Shown piece after piece: positions 29,120 through 38,019 of a stretch of 64,000 bases of DNA. Position numbers and translations under genes: made by a program. The number at the start of each line of letters is the position of its first letter. The first letter of the stretch is position 1. The stretch lies in contig NZ_AZUN01000001.1 of the NCBI RefSeq assembly GCF_000527095.1, positions 1,054,001-1,118,000 on the forward strand, read 5' to 3'. The stretch is from Methylomicrobium lacus LW14. Lineage in GTDB: Bacteria > Pseudomonadota > Gammaproteobacteria > Methylococcales > Methylomonadaceae. Below the pieces are notes generated by a model. That model did not search any database. It saw only the letters and a program-made list of their open reading frames with translations, and had not been told where the DNA came from.

Positions 29120-29683
29120 TTGTCGACCCAAAGCCTGTTATTGACCCGCGAACCCACCTGGCGTGAAAACCGTCCCGGCCTCCGCCACACCCTGCCTGAA
29201 AGCGTGGCCTCCTGGACCTACGAATCCGGTTCGCTAACCCGGCGTCTGCGCGGCTATTACGGCAGTGCGGTCAAGGTCAAGATTCTATACCACCGCTGGC
29301 TGACGCCCTTCCTGAGCGAACGCAAACTGCTGAATCAAGCGGAGCACCGTTATTGCCTGACCCGCGAAGTGATGCTGCATGCAGACGGCGTGCCGCTAAT
29401 CCTGGCCCGCACGATCCTGCCGGAAGCCACGATCCGGTGCGCGCACCGGAATCTCTCGCATCTCGGCACCCGCCCGCTCGGCGAAGTGATTTTTTCATAT
29501 CCCGACCTCGAACGGCGGGAGTTCCAGGTCGCGCTGCTGAAACCGGCCGCCTGGAGCCAGGCGGCATTGGAATGGGGCGCGATCCAGGCGCCAGTCTGGG
29601 GCCGAAGAACCGTTTATGCGATCATGCACCAGCCGCTGCTGGTCAACGAGTTTTTCATGCCGGCGGCGCTTGCGATTGCTTGA
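29120..29683 (+). CDS. ubiC: Chorismate--pyruvate lyase
   Basis: Makes 4-hydroxybenzoate for ubiquinone. 187 residues with the UbiC pattern: LTRRLR near residue 40, LREVMLH-type segment (LTREVMLHADG), ARTILP, the LGTRPLGE arginine segment and the final glutamate region VNEFFMP. No ATG is suitable; a TTG at 29120 only 6 bp after recG is used, though the exact start is uncertain. No ubiA follows it here. Confidence 0.85.
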   Translation: MSTQSLLLTREPTWRENRPGLRHTLPESVASWTYESGSLTRRLRGYYGSAVKVKILYHRWLTPFLSERKLLNQAEHRYCLTREVMLHADGVPLILARTILPEATIRCAHRNLSHLGTRPLGEVIFSYPDLERREFQVALLKPAAWSQAALEWGAIQAPVWGRRTVYAIMHQPLLVNEFFMPAALAIA

Positions 29684-29693
29684 ATCAATTCCG

Positions 29694-30509
29694 CTATTCA
29701 GAGATGATCGCGCTCGGATGGCGGATCAGCATCGAATAACCGCCCTTGTTTTTGTTCAGCCAGCCGCGCACCTCGACGAATTGGCCCGGAAAACGGCTTA
29801 AATCCGGAAACAGAGGCAATTCCTTTTTTTCTATTCTGGCTTCAAATTTTTCGGAAAATTTCAGATACACAAACTTCCGGCTGCTGCGCAAATCAGTGAT
29901 TCGGCCTTTGATCCTTGTCCATCCCGAATGGCCGGAAGCGGGCAAACGCTCGACCGGGATCGGATCGTATTCCGGCCGGCCCCAGATCCCCAAGCGCTTT
30001 TTCTGGGCTCCCTGCTCGGCCTTGACCAGCTTCAGGACATAGAGCAGATTCGGCGGATAGATATTGACCGCCGCCAGGCCCTGTTCGACCAGTTGCAGAT
30101 TGATATGCTCCTTTCTGTCGGTAAACACATGCGCGAGCGTCCGGCCGTATTTATCGGCCGCTTCGGCATCCGTCTCGATCCTAACCTTGCGGTTTTGCAG
30201 TTTGCCGGTCAGCCAGCGCTTCGCCTCCTCGCCGCCCGCCTGTTCCGGCTGATTGCGATGCGCGATCTCCGGCGTATTGACGCCGAGCAGCCTGACCTTG
30301 CGGCCGTCTTCGAGCACCAGCGTATCGCCGTCAAACACCTTTTTGACCGTATAAAAGCCATAGCCGGGCTTGATGTCGAGCACTTTCGCCGAAGCGGTCT
30401 GCGGGCGGTCGGAATAATGGGGGCTGCCGGCGTTGTCCCGCCAGCCGTAAATATCCGCGTTGGCCCCATAGGCCAAACTGAACAATAAAAGCGCTACAAT
30501 ACGCCGCAT
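29694..30509 (-). CDS. Secreted thermonuclease (DUF4124 + SNase domain)
   Basis: 271 residues. A signal peptide ends near YGANA. A DUF4124-type opening (IYGWRDNAGSPHYSDRP) is followed by a staphylococcal-nuclease domain (about 50-165: VFDGDTLVLEDG, RLLGVNTPEI, and the YGRTLAHV arginine segment). A C-terminal OB-like domain (about 190-270) completes it. The predicted product degrades DNA or RNA in the periplasm or outside the cell. It converges on ubiC with 10 bp between stops. Confidence 0.85.
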   Translation of the reverse strand: MRRIVALLLFSLAYGANADIYGWRDNAGSPHYSDRPQTASAKVLDIKPGYGFYTVKKVFDGDTLVLEDGRKVRLLGVNTPEIAHRNQPEQAGGEEAKRWLTGKLQNRKVRIETDAEAADKYGRTLAHVFTDRKEHINLQLVEQGLAAVNIYPPNLLYVLKLVKAEQGAQKKRLGIWGRPEYDPIPVERLPASGHSGWTRIKGRITDLRSSRKFVYLKFSEKFEARIEKKELPLFPDLSRFPGQFVEVRGWLNKNKGGYSMLIRHPSAIISE

Positions 30510-30596
30510 AAATGTCCTTAACAGGCGAAAAAAACAGGCGTCATAAATCGCCCCAAACCCTCGCTTATTTTAGCCTATCCACCTGAAGACTCATCC

Positions 30597-31037
30597 ATGA
30601 TCACCATCATCCAGCGCGTCACGACCGCCCATGTCGCGGTAGACCATCAAATCATCGGCAAGATCGATACCGGCATCATGGCACTGGTCGCGGTCGAAAA
30701 GGAAGACGGCGAAAAACACGCCGAGCGTCTGCTCGAACGCATCATCAATTACCGGATTTTTCCGGACGCGGCGGGCAAGATGAACCTGAGCCTGCGCGAC
30801 ATCGACGGCGGCCTGCTGCTGGTGCCGCAGTTTACCTTAGCCGCAGATACGCAAAAAGGCAACCGACCGAGTTTCACTTCGGCCGCGCCGCCCGAACACG
30901 GCCAGAAGCTGTTCGGCTATCTGCAAGCGCTGGCGTTAACCGTCTATCCATCCGTACAATTCGGCCGCTTCGGCGCCGACATGCAGGTGGCGCTGATCAA
31001 CGACGGCCCGGTCACCTTTACGCTGCGGTCGCACTAA
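30597..31037 (+). CDS. dtd: D-aminoacyl-tRNA deacylase
   Basis: Removes D-amino acids from tRNA. 146 residues, the standard size. The start MITIIQRVTTAHV, the LVPQFTLAADTQKGNRPSF segment in two parts, and NDGPVTF (the family GP motif) are all intact. It is divergent from the nuclease gene with about 87 bp between. Confidence 0.94.
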   Translation: MITIIQRVTTAHVAVDHQIIGKIDTGIMALVAVEKEDGEKHAERLLERIINYRIFPDAAGKMNLSLRDIDGGLLLVPQFTLAADTQKGNRPSFTSAAPPEHGQKLFGYLQALALTVYPSVQFGRFGADMQVALINDGPVTFTLRSH

Positions 31038-31092
31038 AAAGTCGAAAATTTTCGTGGAGGCGATGTCCACACCACGAATTAAGCAACTCTAG

Positions 31093-31116
31093 TCGCGACG
31101 TGGGCGTCGCTCCCAC
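31093..31116 (-). repeat. REP-like palindrome (GTGGGAGCG family), short copy
   Basis: On the minus strand this reads GTGGGAGCGACG followed by CCCACGTCGCGA, the outline of the REP units at 35468 and 38095. Confidence 0.5.
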
Positions 31117-31128
31117 AGACACCGTTGC

Positions 31129-31266
31129 TCACCCATCGTCGTCCTCGTCTTGGTAAGGCTTGGCTTTGACATGATCGGGGATTTTCGGAATCTTCGCCGA
31201 ACGCAATAACAGCAACGCGCTGCCCAACACAAACAGCAGCGCGACAATGAATACTATGATCCACAT
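31129..31266 (-). CDS. Small single-pass membrane protein (DUF2897-like)
   Basis: 45 residues. It starts MWIIVFIVALLFVLGSALLL, one membrane helix, then RSAKIPKIPDHV and an acidic tail ending EDDDG. Helix plus short charged cytoplasmic tail is the DUF2897 pattern. A longer open frame on the same strand (to 31079) is out of phase and not protein-like. Function unknown. Because of its size it is easily missed by gene callers. Confidence 0.6.
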   Translation of the reverse strand: MWIIVFIVALLFVLGSALLLLRSAKIPKIPDHVKAKPYQDEDDDG

Positions 31267-31301
31267 AAGATAACCCTTGTATTAAATGATGTTACGTATT
31301 G

Positions 31302-31362
31302 TCCACGAAAAACACGAAAGGCACGAAATCCATTTTTTTGTGCTTTTCGGATTTTTCGTGGA
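31302..31362. repeat. Inverted repeat TCCACGAAAAA / TTTTTCGTGGA
   Basis: An 11-bp perfect outer stem with inner partial pairing (GCAC / GTGC) in the gap before rraA. It could be an attenuator-like hairpin of the rraA leader or a REP unit. Confidence 0.45.
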
Positions 31363-31460
31363 TATTTATCGTGTTTAACATCAGCTATTTAATTGCCTCC
31401 AGGCTTCCGATAGACTATAACATAGCCCGTACCGAAACGAAGCCGACCGGAGTTTAATTG

Positions 31461-31946
31461 ATGACCCTTGCCACCGCCCGTCTCTGCGACGCCTATGCTC
31501 AGGAAGCGCATTTTCAGATCGTCGAACCGTTGTTCAAATCCTACGGCGCGCATCCCGTATTTTGGGGGCGCATCAGCACATTGAAAGCCTTCGAGGACAA
31601 TGTGCAGATCAAAACCGTTTTGCAGGAAAAAGCCGAAGGCCGCGTGCTGGTCGTCGACGGCGGAGGCTCGCACCGCTGCGCGCTGATCGATTTCGAACTG
31701 GCCAGCCTTGCAGTCGACAACGGCTGGCAAGGCCTGCTAATTTACGGCTGCGTCCGCGACACCGCGCGGCTCGCGGAACTCCCGATCGGCATCCGCGCGC
31801 TGCACGCGCACCCTTTGCAGAGCCATCAGAGAAACCAAGGCGACCATGATCTACCGATCACTTTTGCCGGCGTCAATTTCAAAAAAGATCATTTTTTATA
31901 CGCCGATCATGATGGAATCGTCGTCTCGGACCGATTGTTGAGTTAA
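31461..31946 (+). CDS. rraA: RraA family protein
   Basis: 161 residues. RraA binds RNase E and lowers its activity; the fold is shared with 4-hydroxy-4-methyl-2-oxoglutarate aldolases. Visible signatures are TARLCDAY at the start, VFWGRIST, VLVVDGGGS, LIYGCVRDT and the GVNFKKDHFLYADHDGIV segment in pieces. The last Arg-Asp pair (GCVRDT) is the usual metal/substrate site. The ATG at 31461 is preferred to the TTG one codon before. Confidence 0.9.
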   Translation: MTLATARLCDAYAQEAHFQIVEPLFKSYGAHPVFWGRISTLKAFEDNVQIKTVLQEKAEGRVLVVDGGGSHRCALIDFELASLAVDNGWQGLLIYGCVRDTARLAELPIGIRALHAHPLQSHQRNQGDHDLPITFAGVNFKKDHFLYADHDGIVVSDRLLS

Positions 31947-31982
31947 AATAAACCGATATTTACCCACTACAGAAGTCAAGAT

Positions 31983-32933
31983 ATGCAAATCGTACTCGCT
32001 AACCCCCGTGGATTCTGCGCCGGCGTCGACCGGGCCATCGAAATCGTCGATCAGGCGCTCGAAACCTTCGGCGCGCCGATCTATGTGCGCCACGAAGTCG
32101 TGCACAACCGCACCGTCGTCGACGGCCTGAAAGCGAAAGGCGCTGTATTCATCGAAGATTTGAACGACGTGCCGGTCGGCTCTACCCTCGTTTTCAGCGC
32201 GCACGGCGTCTCCAAGCAGGTGCAAAAAGAAGCCGAGGAACGCAAACTGACCGTTTTCGATGCAACCTGCCCTCTGGTCACCAAGGTGCATATCCAGGTC
32301 GCCAAGCACGCCAAATCGGACCGCGAAGTGATCCTGATCGGCCACGCCGGCCATCCGGAAGTCGAAGGCACGATGGGCCAGTATGAAAAATGCACCGAAA
32401 ACGGCGGCATTTATCTGGTCGAAACGCCGGAAGACGTCGCGACTCTGCAAGTGAACAATCCGGACAATCTGGCCTATGTCACGCAAACGACGCTGTCGAT
32501 GACCGACACCAAGATCATGGTCGATGCGTTGAAGGCGCGCTTCACCGGCATCAAGGAACAGAAAAAGGACGACATTTGCTATGCGACGCAAAACCGTCAG
32601 GATGCGGTCCAGGACATGGCCAAAAAAGCCGATGTGATCCTGGTCGTCGGCTCGCCGAACAGCTCGAACTCGAACCGTCTGCGCGAAATCGCCGAACAGC
32701 TCGGCAAGCCGGCCTACCTGATCGATACCGCGCACGACATGAAGCAGGCATGGTTCGAGGGTATCGACGTCGTCGGCGTGACCGCCGGCGCCTCCGCGCC
32801 GGAAGTGCTGGTGCAGGAAGTGATCAACCAGCTCAAGCAATGGGGCGGCAAATCGACGGCCGAACTGCCGGGCATCGAAGAAAAAGTCGTGTTCTCGCTG
32901 CCGAAAGAATTGAAAAAACACATGGTGCAATAA
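31983..32933 (+). CDS. ispH: 4-hydroxy-3-methylbut-2-enyl diphosphate reductase
   Basis: Last step of the non-mevalonate isoprenoid pathway, giving IPP and DMAPP. 316 residues. Three Fe-S cluster cysteines are in context: PRGFCAGVDRA (Cys12), DATCPLVTKVH and ICYATQNRQDAV. The VHNRTVVD His and GHAGHPEVEGT segments are also present. hslR follows directly after its stop codon. Confidence 0.96.
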   Translation: MQIVLANPRGFCAGVDRAIEIVDQALETFGAPIYVRHEVVHNRTVVDGLKAKGAVFIEDLNDVPVGSTLVFSAHGVSKQVQKEAEERKLTVFDATCPLVTKVHIQVAKHAKSDREVILIGHAGHPEVEGTMGQYEKCTENGGIYLVETPEDVATLQVNNPDNLAYVTQTTLSMTDTKIMVDALKARFTGIKEQKKDDICYATQNRQDAVQDMAKKADVILVVGSPNSSNSNRLREIAEQLGKPAYLIDTAHDMKQAWFEGIDVVGVTAGASAPEVLVQEVINQLKQWGGKSTAELPGIEEKVVFSLPKELKKHMVQ

Positions 32934-33332
32934 TTGCCCGCCGAACTCGACAGCATCCGCCTCGATAAATGGCTGTGGGCCGCGCGTTTTTTCAAAACGC
33001 GCGGCCTCGCCCAGGAAGCGATCGCCGGCGGCAAGGTGCATGTGAATGAACAACGCGTAAAGCCCGGCAAGGAAGTGAAGCCGGGCACGCGCTTGTCGAT
33101 CACCAAGGATAATCTGCACTGGGAAATCACGATCACCGCGCTCTCCGCACAGCGCCGCCCCGCCAAGGATGCGGTGCAGCTGTACGAAGAAGATCCCGAA
33201 AGTCACGCCAAGCGCCAGCTACAAATCATCGAGCAGCGCGAAATGCGCGCGCTGATGCCCCACAACGGCCCGGAGCACCGGCCGAACAAAAAGGAACGGC
33301 GGATGATTCATCGCTTCAAGCAGGATTTTTAA
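32934..33332 (+). CDS. hslR: S4-domain RNA-binding heat-shock protein Hsp15
   Basis: 132 residues beginning at a TTG immediately after the ispH stop. The S4 RNA-binding domain is IRLDKWLWAARFFKTRGLAQ (about 8-27) and onward to KVHVNEQRVKPGKEV. Hsp15 binds 50S subunits carrying stalled peptidyl-tRNA. The C-terminus is basic (RPNKKERRMIHRFKQ), as in the family. Overlapped with ispH in one transcript. Confidence 0.9.
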   Translation: MPAELDSIRLDKWLWAARFFKTRGLAQEAIAGGKVHVNEQRVKPGKEVKPGTRLSITKDNLHWEITITALSAQRRPAKDAVQLYEEDPESHAKRQLQIIEQREMRALMPHNGPEHRPNKKERRMIHRFKQDF

Positions 33333-33348
33333 GCCCGGTTTACTGAGC

Positions 33349-33374
33349 GGCACGGGGTTTTAAAACCCCGTGCC
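33349..33374. terminator. Bidirectional terminator between hslR and dsrC-like gene
   Basis: A perfect 26-bp palindrome, GGCACGGGGTTTT joined to AAAACCCCGTGCC, lies between two convergent genes. The built-in T and A runs allow it to act on both strands. Confidence 0.7.
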
Positions 33375-33426
33375 AAACGTTTCGGACTGAATAAATATCC
33401 CGTCCCCGCCCCCCCGGACACCTCGA

Positions 33427-33759
33427 CTACAAACAGGTCGGCGGCTTCGGCAGTCCCGCCAGTTTGCAGGCATATTTCAAGGGCCCGTCCGGAAACAATT
33501 GATGCAGATAGCGGCTATTGCCCTTGTCCTCGCCGAGCGCCTTCGCGATCGCCTTCGTGAACACCCGAGCATTCGGCAGATGCTTGAACTGCCGGTAATA
33601 ATCCCGGATAAAGAGGATGATCTCCCAATGCGCGGGACTCAGCTCGATCCGGTTCGCCTCGGCGAGCTTTTCCGCGACCACCTCGTTCCAGTCGGCCGCA
33701 TTGACCAGAAAACCCTGATCGGTCGTCGCCAACACGACATCGTTCACCTTCAACTCCAT
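33427..33759 (-). CDS. DsrC/TusE family sulfur-carrier protein
   Basis: 110 residues. The family accepts persulfide sulfur at a C-terminal Cys. The end reads YACKLAGLPKPPTCL: both the last-but-one Cys and a second Cys 11 residues upstream are present, the DsrC arrangement, whereas TusE proteins usually keep only the terminal one. This does not by itself prove dissimilatory sulfur metabolism. It overlaps tusB by 10 bases. Confidence 0.88.
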   Translation of the reverse strand: MELKVNDVVLATTDQGFLVNAADWNEVVAEKLAEANRIELSPAHWEIILFIRDYYRQFKHLPNARVFTKAIAKALGEDKGNSRYLHQLFPDGPLKYACKLAGLPKPPTCL

Positions 33760-34040
33760 GATTGAATCAAGGGATGCGCGACGGTCAGCTCGACCAGACC
33801 GGTATAATCGATCACTTCGATGCCACCTACGATTTGATCGGCCTCGATGCCGCGGATCATCAAATCGGCGGACAGCGCATATAAATGGTGGTCGGCCAAC
33901 ATCCCTGTCAGACGACCGGCTAACTGGCCATTGCGCAAAATCCCCAGCACCGCGTTTTCCAGAAACACGATGCTGCTGCCGGAATCGATCCGCTCCAATA
34001 CCGCCGCGGTGATCGGCGAAGCCGAAATCAAATGCAGCAT
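33750..34040 (-). CDS. tusB: TusB/DsrH family protein
   Basis: 96 residues starting MLHLISASPI, the DsrH/TusB opening, with the VFLENAVLGIL strand-helix. In E. coli TusBCD relays sulfur to TusE for tRNA 2-thiouridine. TusC and TusD are not next to it here. It begins at the last base of the upstream SMR gene's stop codon and overlaps the dsrC-like gene, so all three are likely coupled. Confidence 0.85.
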   Translation of the reverse strand: MLHLISASPITAAVLERIDSGSSIVFLENAVLGILRNGQLAGRLTGMLADHHLYALSADLMIRGIEADQIVGGIEVIDYTGLVELTVAHPLIQSWS

Positions 34041-34360
34041 TAATGTGTTTCGGTCAATTTAAGACCGATGATGCCCATGATGACCAGTGAAATCGACATG
34101 ATCCGGCAGACATCGGCCGATTCCTTGAACAATAAAATACCCAAGATCGCGACGCCGACCGCGCCCATGCCGGTCCAGACCGCATAAGCCGTGCCCAGCG
34201 GCAAGGTCTTGATCGCCAGCATCAGCAGATAAAAACTGAACAAGCCGGCGACGCAAGTCACGACGCTCGGCCACAATTTGGTAAAGCCTTCGTTGAATTT
34301 CAGGCTCAACGCAAAAATAATCTCCGCAATTCCCGCGGAAAACAACAATATCCAGGCCAT
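34040..34360 (-). CDS. SMR-family transporter (SugE/Gdx-like)
   Basis: 106 residues with four membrane helices. The Glu in helix 1 (AGIAEIIFALSLK) is the proton/substrate glutamate. LPLGTAYAVWTGMGAVG is the Gdx/SugE signature, associated with guanidinium or quaternary-ammonium export. No guanidine riboswitch is obvious upstream. First gene of the set with tusB and the dsrC-like gene. Confidence 0.85.
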   Translation of the reverse strand: MAWILLFSAGIAEIIFALSLKFNEGFTKLWPSVVTCVAGLFSFYLLMLAIKTLPLGTAYAVWTGMGAVGVAILGILLFKESADVCRIMSISLVIMGIIGLKLTETH

Positions 34361-34471
34361 TCGGCGCCTCTTGCTTTATTTTGATAAAAACCGTTATTCT
34401 ACATGAGTGAATGACTGCGATGAAGTCCTGCACCATCGCGACTGCACCGCCTTGCAGACTACCGAGGGCTT

Positions 34472-35404
34472 ATGACGACACTCTATTATTACCACGAAGA
34501 CTTTCTGAAGCACCAACCGCATTTCAGTCATCCGGAATCGCCTGATCGCCTGCGCCGCATCGAAAAGGCGCTGCAGGCGCCCGAGTTCGCCAACCTAGTC
34601 AGAACATCGCCGCCGCTGGGCCCCGCGCAAAAGGATCAGGCGCGGCTGATTCATAGCCAGGCGCATATCGACCGCACTTTACGCCCGATTGCCGAAGGCA
34701 GCCATCAATACATCGATGCGGACACCTATCTCTCGCACGGCAGCGCGAACGCGGCCTTGCGCGCGGTCGGCGCGGTCTGCGACGCGGTCGATCAGGTCAT
34801 GGCCGGCAAGGCGAATAACGCCTTTTGCGCGGTGCGCCCGCCCGGCCATCATGCCGAGCCGAATCGCGCGATGGGCTTCTGTCTCTTAAACAACATCGCG
34901 ATCGCCGCCGAATATGCGAGGACACGGCATCACCTTAAGCGCGTCGCGATCGTCGATTTCGACGTACATCACGGCAACGGCACTCAAGCCGCGTTCGCCC
35001 ACCAGGCCGAGGTACTCTATGTATCGACGCATGAAATGCCCCATTATCCGGGCACCGGTTACCCCAGCGAGACCGGCGTCGGCAATATCGTGAATATCCC
35101 TCTGAACGCGGGCACCGACGGCGCCGAATTTCGCCGCAAGATCAGCACGATCGCCCTGCCCGCCTTGCGCAAATTCAAACCCGAATTGCTGCTGGTTTCG
35201 GCAGGCTTCGACGCCCACCGCGACGACCCGCTCGCGGACATTGCATTGGTCGAGGATGATTATCGCTGGATTACCGAGGAGTTGACCGGAATCGCGGCCG
35301 AATTCTGCGGCAAGCGGCTGATTTCGGCTTTGGAAGGCGGCTACAACCTGGAGGCTCTGGCGAAGAGCGTCGCCGCGCATGTCGTGGCTTTGCTACGGGC
35401 TTAA
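34472..35404 (+). CDS. Histone-deacetylase-like amidohydrolase
   Basis: 310 residues of the arginase/deacetylase fold. Zinc and catalytic signatures are RPPGHHAEPNRAMGFC (the double His), DFDVHHGNGTQ, SAGFDAHRDDPLA and EGGYNLE. Bacterial members deacetylate acetylpolyamines, acetoin-pathway or protein substrates, which cannot be told apart here. It stands alone, divergent from the SMR gene. Confidence 0.9.
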   Translation: MTTLYYYHEDFLKHQPHFSHPESPDRLRRIEKALQAPEFANLVRTSPPLGPAQKDQARLIHSQAHIDRTLRPIAEGSHQYIDADTYLSHGSANAALRAVGAVCDAVDQVMAGKANNAFCAVRPPGHHAEPNRAMGFCLLNNIAIAAEYARTRHHLKRVAIVDFDVHHGNGTQAAFAHQAEVLYVSTHEMPHYPGTGYPSETGVGNIVNIPLNAGTDGAEFRRKISTIALPALRKFKPELLLVSAGFDAHRDDPLADIALVEDDYRWITEELTGIAAEFCGKRLISALEGGYNLEALAKSVAAHVVALLRA

Positions 35405-35467
35405 AACAACCTTTGGGTAAGAAAGCATTCGGTCAAAAATAATTTTCCGAAATGGGTCGAAGCGAGG

Positions 35468-35534
35468 TGGGAGCGGTTTGCAACCGCGACTAAAGGCCGT
35501 GTTCGCAGGGCAATCGCTTAAAAAGCGCTCCCAC
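35468..35534 (+). repeat. REP-like repeat, copy A
   Basis: 67 bp with terminal inverted repeats GTGGGAGCG / CGCTCCCAC and an inner GGTTTGCAACC hairpin. It matches 38020-38095 in inverse orientation, which is 9 bp longer. Confidence 0.7.
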
Positions 35535-35548
35535 ATGGCTAGCGCATG

Positions 35549-37069
35549 CTAACGATGCGTCGCAAACAACGACTTGAACAAGGCATGACTCTTCGCCATC
35601 GCGAACTCTTCGAAGGCCGGCTGGTAATGCTTGCGAGCGCGCGCTTTTTGCGCCGCCAGTTGGCGGATCAACTCGTCCAGGGCATTGATGGTCGGCGAAG
35701 GCAGCGCGTTCTCTGTATCCTTGGCGCATTGATCGATAAAGTCCATCTGCACTTCGAAATCCTGAAAGTCGCCGAGCACATCCTGCAGCCCTTTGAGCTG
35801 CGTGATCAGCTTTTTGATTTGCAGCTTGGGGTATAGGCTCTGGAAAAACTCGATCAGATAGCGCAATTTTTTACAGGTCTTGCGCAGTTCGTGCAAATCC
35901 CCTGGCGCCGAATGGATCGTAATCGCGCCGCCTTCCTCCAGGATGCGGCGGTAGGTCTTCCAAATCCGGCGGTCGGCCAGCGTTTTGATATCCATGTGGC
36001 TCATTTTCGCCAATTTCGGATAGGCCTGGCTTTTCAGGCATTGCTCCCATTCGACCAATGCTTTCCGGAATTTCGGGGATCGCAACTTGTCGGCCAGATC
36101 CTGCTGGTTTTTCAGCTTCTTGTCCTGCAACAAAGTCAAAAACGGCTCGAGATCGGCATGTAAATCCGCAGGCAGCTGCTGTTTGTAGGTTTCGAATTTA
36201 GCCAGGTAAACATCGAGATCGCGTGTCGGCGTGGTGACTTGCCCCAGCCAGGAGAAAAAGTCCGTAAAATAAGAGTTTACATCGCTCGGCAGCACGCCCT
36301 TGAGCTGGCTGAGGCCGGTACGGGTACGGCGCACCGCGACCCTAAAATCGTGCAGGAACTCGGCATCCAGATCGGCAATCACGCCCTGCTCGTTCGCCTT
36401 GATCGTTTTCAGCAAGGTGCTGAAGATCAGTTTGCCGGCCAGATCGGAGCGCATGACCGGATCGAGAACGATTTTGAGTTTGGACGAGTAATCGTTCGGC
36501 TTGCGCCCTTCCAGGCCCAGCGCCAGTTCCAGCACCGGACGATCGAGCACCCTGATGCCGAGTTCCTCGGTCAGGGCCGTGGCGATCTGTTCCGCGGTTT
36601 TCAGAAAGCCTCTGACCGTCTGAAACGACAGCTGGCCGTTCAACAGGTCATAGTCTTCGAGCAACAGTCGCAGGATGATCTGCTGATCTTGATTGCGCAA
36701 TAATAAATGATAGGCTTCGTATTCGAGCGTGCAAACCGGCAACAGCGCGCGCTGTTCCAGATACGATTCCAGCGTGGTGCGCACCTTGCCCGCTTTGAAG
36801 CGGCTATTTCGCGAAGGCGCTTCGGAGGTTTCCAGCGTCGCAAACATCCGGCCGTTCTGCAAATTTTTCAACACCAGATCGGAAGTTGTTTTGGAACGGT
36901 TAAATTCGCACAAAATGCCGTTCTGGTACAGGCGCCAGTCAAAGCTGTCATAATAGGTGCGCAGGCAATATTCCTGCAAAACCAACTGCACGTCGGCAAA
37001 CCTGCCGAGAGACTCCATCAGTTTATCGACGGCCAGGCCCACGGGTAGTTCGTATCGTAAGTCCATCAT
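35549..37069 (-). CDS. CYTH and CHAD domain protein
   Basis: 506 residues. The N-terminal part (about 1-200) looks like a CYTH domain (YYDSFDWRLYQNG, then LVLKNLQNG) but its ExExK start is degenerate (RYELP). The C-terminal part (about 215-500) is a CHAD domain: LHDFRVAVRRTRTGL and LHELRKTCKKLRYL are its paired His/basic helices. CHAD proteins bind inorganic polyphosphate, and CYTH enzymes act on triphosphates, so a polyphosphate-related role is likely. Confidence 0.85.
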   Translation of the reverse strand: MMDLRYELPVGLAVDKLMESLGRFADVQLVLQEYCLRTYYDSFDWRLYQNGILCEFNRSKTTSDLVLKNLQNGRMFATLETSEAPSRNSRFKAGKVRTTLESYLEQRALLPVCTLEYEAYHLLLRNQDQQIILRLLLEDYDLLNGQLSFQTVRGFLKTAEQIATALTEELGIRVLDRPVLELALGLEGRKPNDYSSKLKIVLDPVMRSDLAGKLIFSTLLKTIKANEQGVIADLDAEFLHDFRVAVRRTRTGLSQLKGVLPSDVNSYFTDFFSWLGQVTTPTRDLDVYLAKFETYKQQLPADLHADLEPFLTLLQDKKLKNQQDLADKLRSPKFRKALVEWEQCLKSQAYPKLAKMSHMDIKTLADRRIWKTYRRILEEGGAITIHSAPGDLHELRKTCKKLRYLIEFFQSLYPKLQIKKLITQLKGLQDVLGDFQDFEVQMDFIDQCAKDTENALPSPTINALDELIRQLAAQKARARKHYQPAFEEFAMAKSHALFKSLFATHR

Positions 37070-37256
37070 TGCCTAATCGTTCCCGGAAACAGTTTTGAGA
37101 TAAAATGCATAAATCCCTTATACTGCCAGCGTTGTATGACAGTTTAATGACGCCGCCAGCCATAGGCAAACGCCTAAACCGGGCCGGCATAACCTACCAT
37201 TAGACCTTAAATGGCCGATAAAATTGCAAGAATCTATATTTTAAAGGGTAAAAACG

Positions 37257-37760
37257 ATGAGAGAATTATGGTTACTGCGTCATGGCAAATCGGACCGCGA
37301 GGCGGCATGCGCCGATATTGACCGCCCGTTGAAACCCCGCGGCAGACGCGCTGCACAACACCTTGGCGAGTGGTTGCACGAGCATCACTCGCGTCTGGAT
37401 TTGGTCATCACCTCGCCTGCCCGCCGCGCGCTGAACACCGCGCAACTGGTCTCCGACGCGCTCGGTTTGCATGATCAGCCGACACAGGAGCCCCGCCTCT
37501 ACTTCCAAGGCATTGACGCCATCAAACAAGTGCTGGCCGAATGTCCGGCCACGACAAAGCACATCCTGTTGGTCGGACACAATCCGGACTTCGAAGAACT
37601 CTTGACTGATCTGATCGGCGAAGACAATCTGCCCGATGCCGAAAAACTACTGCCGACAGCGGCCCTGGCAAGACTCGAAATGCCCAAGGACTGGAATGAA
37701 CTGGAAACGAATTGCGCCAAGCTGATCGATATTCTTTATCCGAAGACATTGCCGGAATAA
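37257..37760 (+). CDS. Histidine phosphatase, SixA-like
   Basis: 167 residues. The catalytic LLRHGKSD motif is at the N-terminus, the SPARRALNTAQ arginine is next, and the second His appears in LVGHNPDFEEL. SixA removes phosphate from phospho-histidine proteins; the small size fits. The ATG at 37257 has AAAGGG upstream. The adjacent CYTH/CHAD gene is divergent, possibly linking the two to phosphate metabolism. Confidence 0.85.
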   Translation: MRELWLLRHGKSDREAACADIDRPLKPRGRRAAQHLGEWLHEHHSRLDLVITSPARRALNTAQLVSDALGLHDQPTQEPRLYFQGIDAIKQVLAECPATTKHILLVGHNPDFEELLTDLIGEDNLPDAEKLLPTAALARLEMPKDWNELETNCAKLIDILYPKTLPE

Positions 37761-37826
37761 AAATGACTGCTTAACAGAAAAAAAGGAGAGGGGGAGCAAA
37801 ATGCCCACCCAATAGAAGAAGAGAGA

Positions 37827-37903
37827 TGGCGGAGCGGACGGGGCTCGAACCCGCGACCACCGACGTGACAGGCCGGTATTCTAACCAACTGAACTACCGC
37901 TCC
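37827..37903 (-). tRNA. tRNA-Asp (anticodon GTC)
   Basis: 77 bases with encoded CCA. Read on the minus strand, the acceptor stem is GGAGCGG / CCGCTCC, the D arm contains AGTTCAGTTGGTTAGAAT, the anticodon stem-loop is CCGGCCTGTCACGTCGG and the T loop is GGTTCGAGC. The anticodon is GTC. Confidence 0.97.
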
Positions 37904-38019
37904 GCGTTAGAAGCCGGCATTTTACAGCATCCCTGAGATTCGTCAAGAAGATTATTACAAATTTATAATGATGAGGCTCTCACCGCGTGCATTTCATGGG
38001 CAAGGATGCATCTCATCAT

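Noticed and set aside
31079..31264. 61-residue minus-strand frame
   Set aside because: It is out of phase with the convincing 45-residue membrane protein at 31129-31266 on the same strand and has no protein-like pattern.
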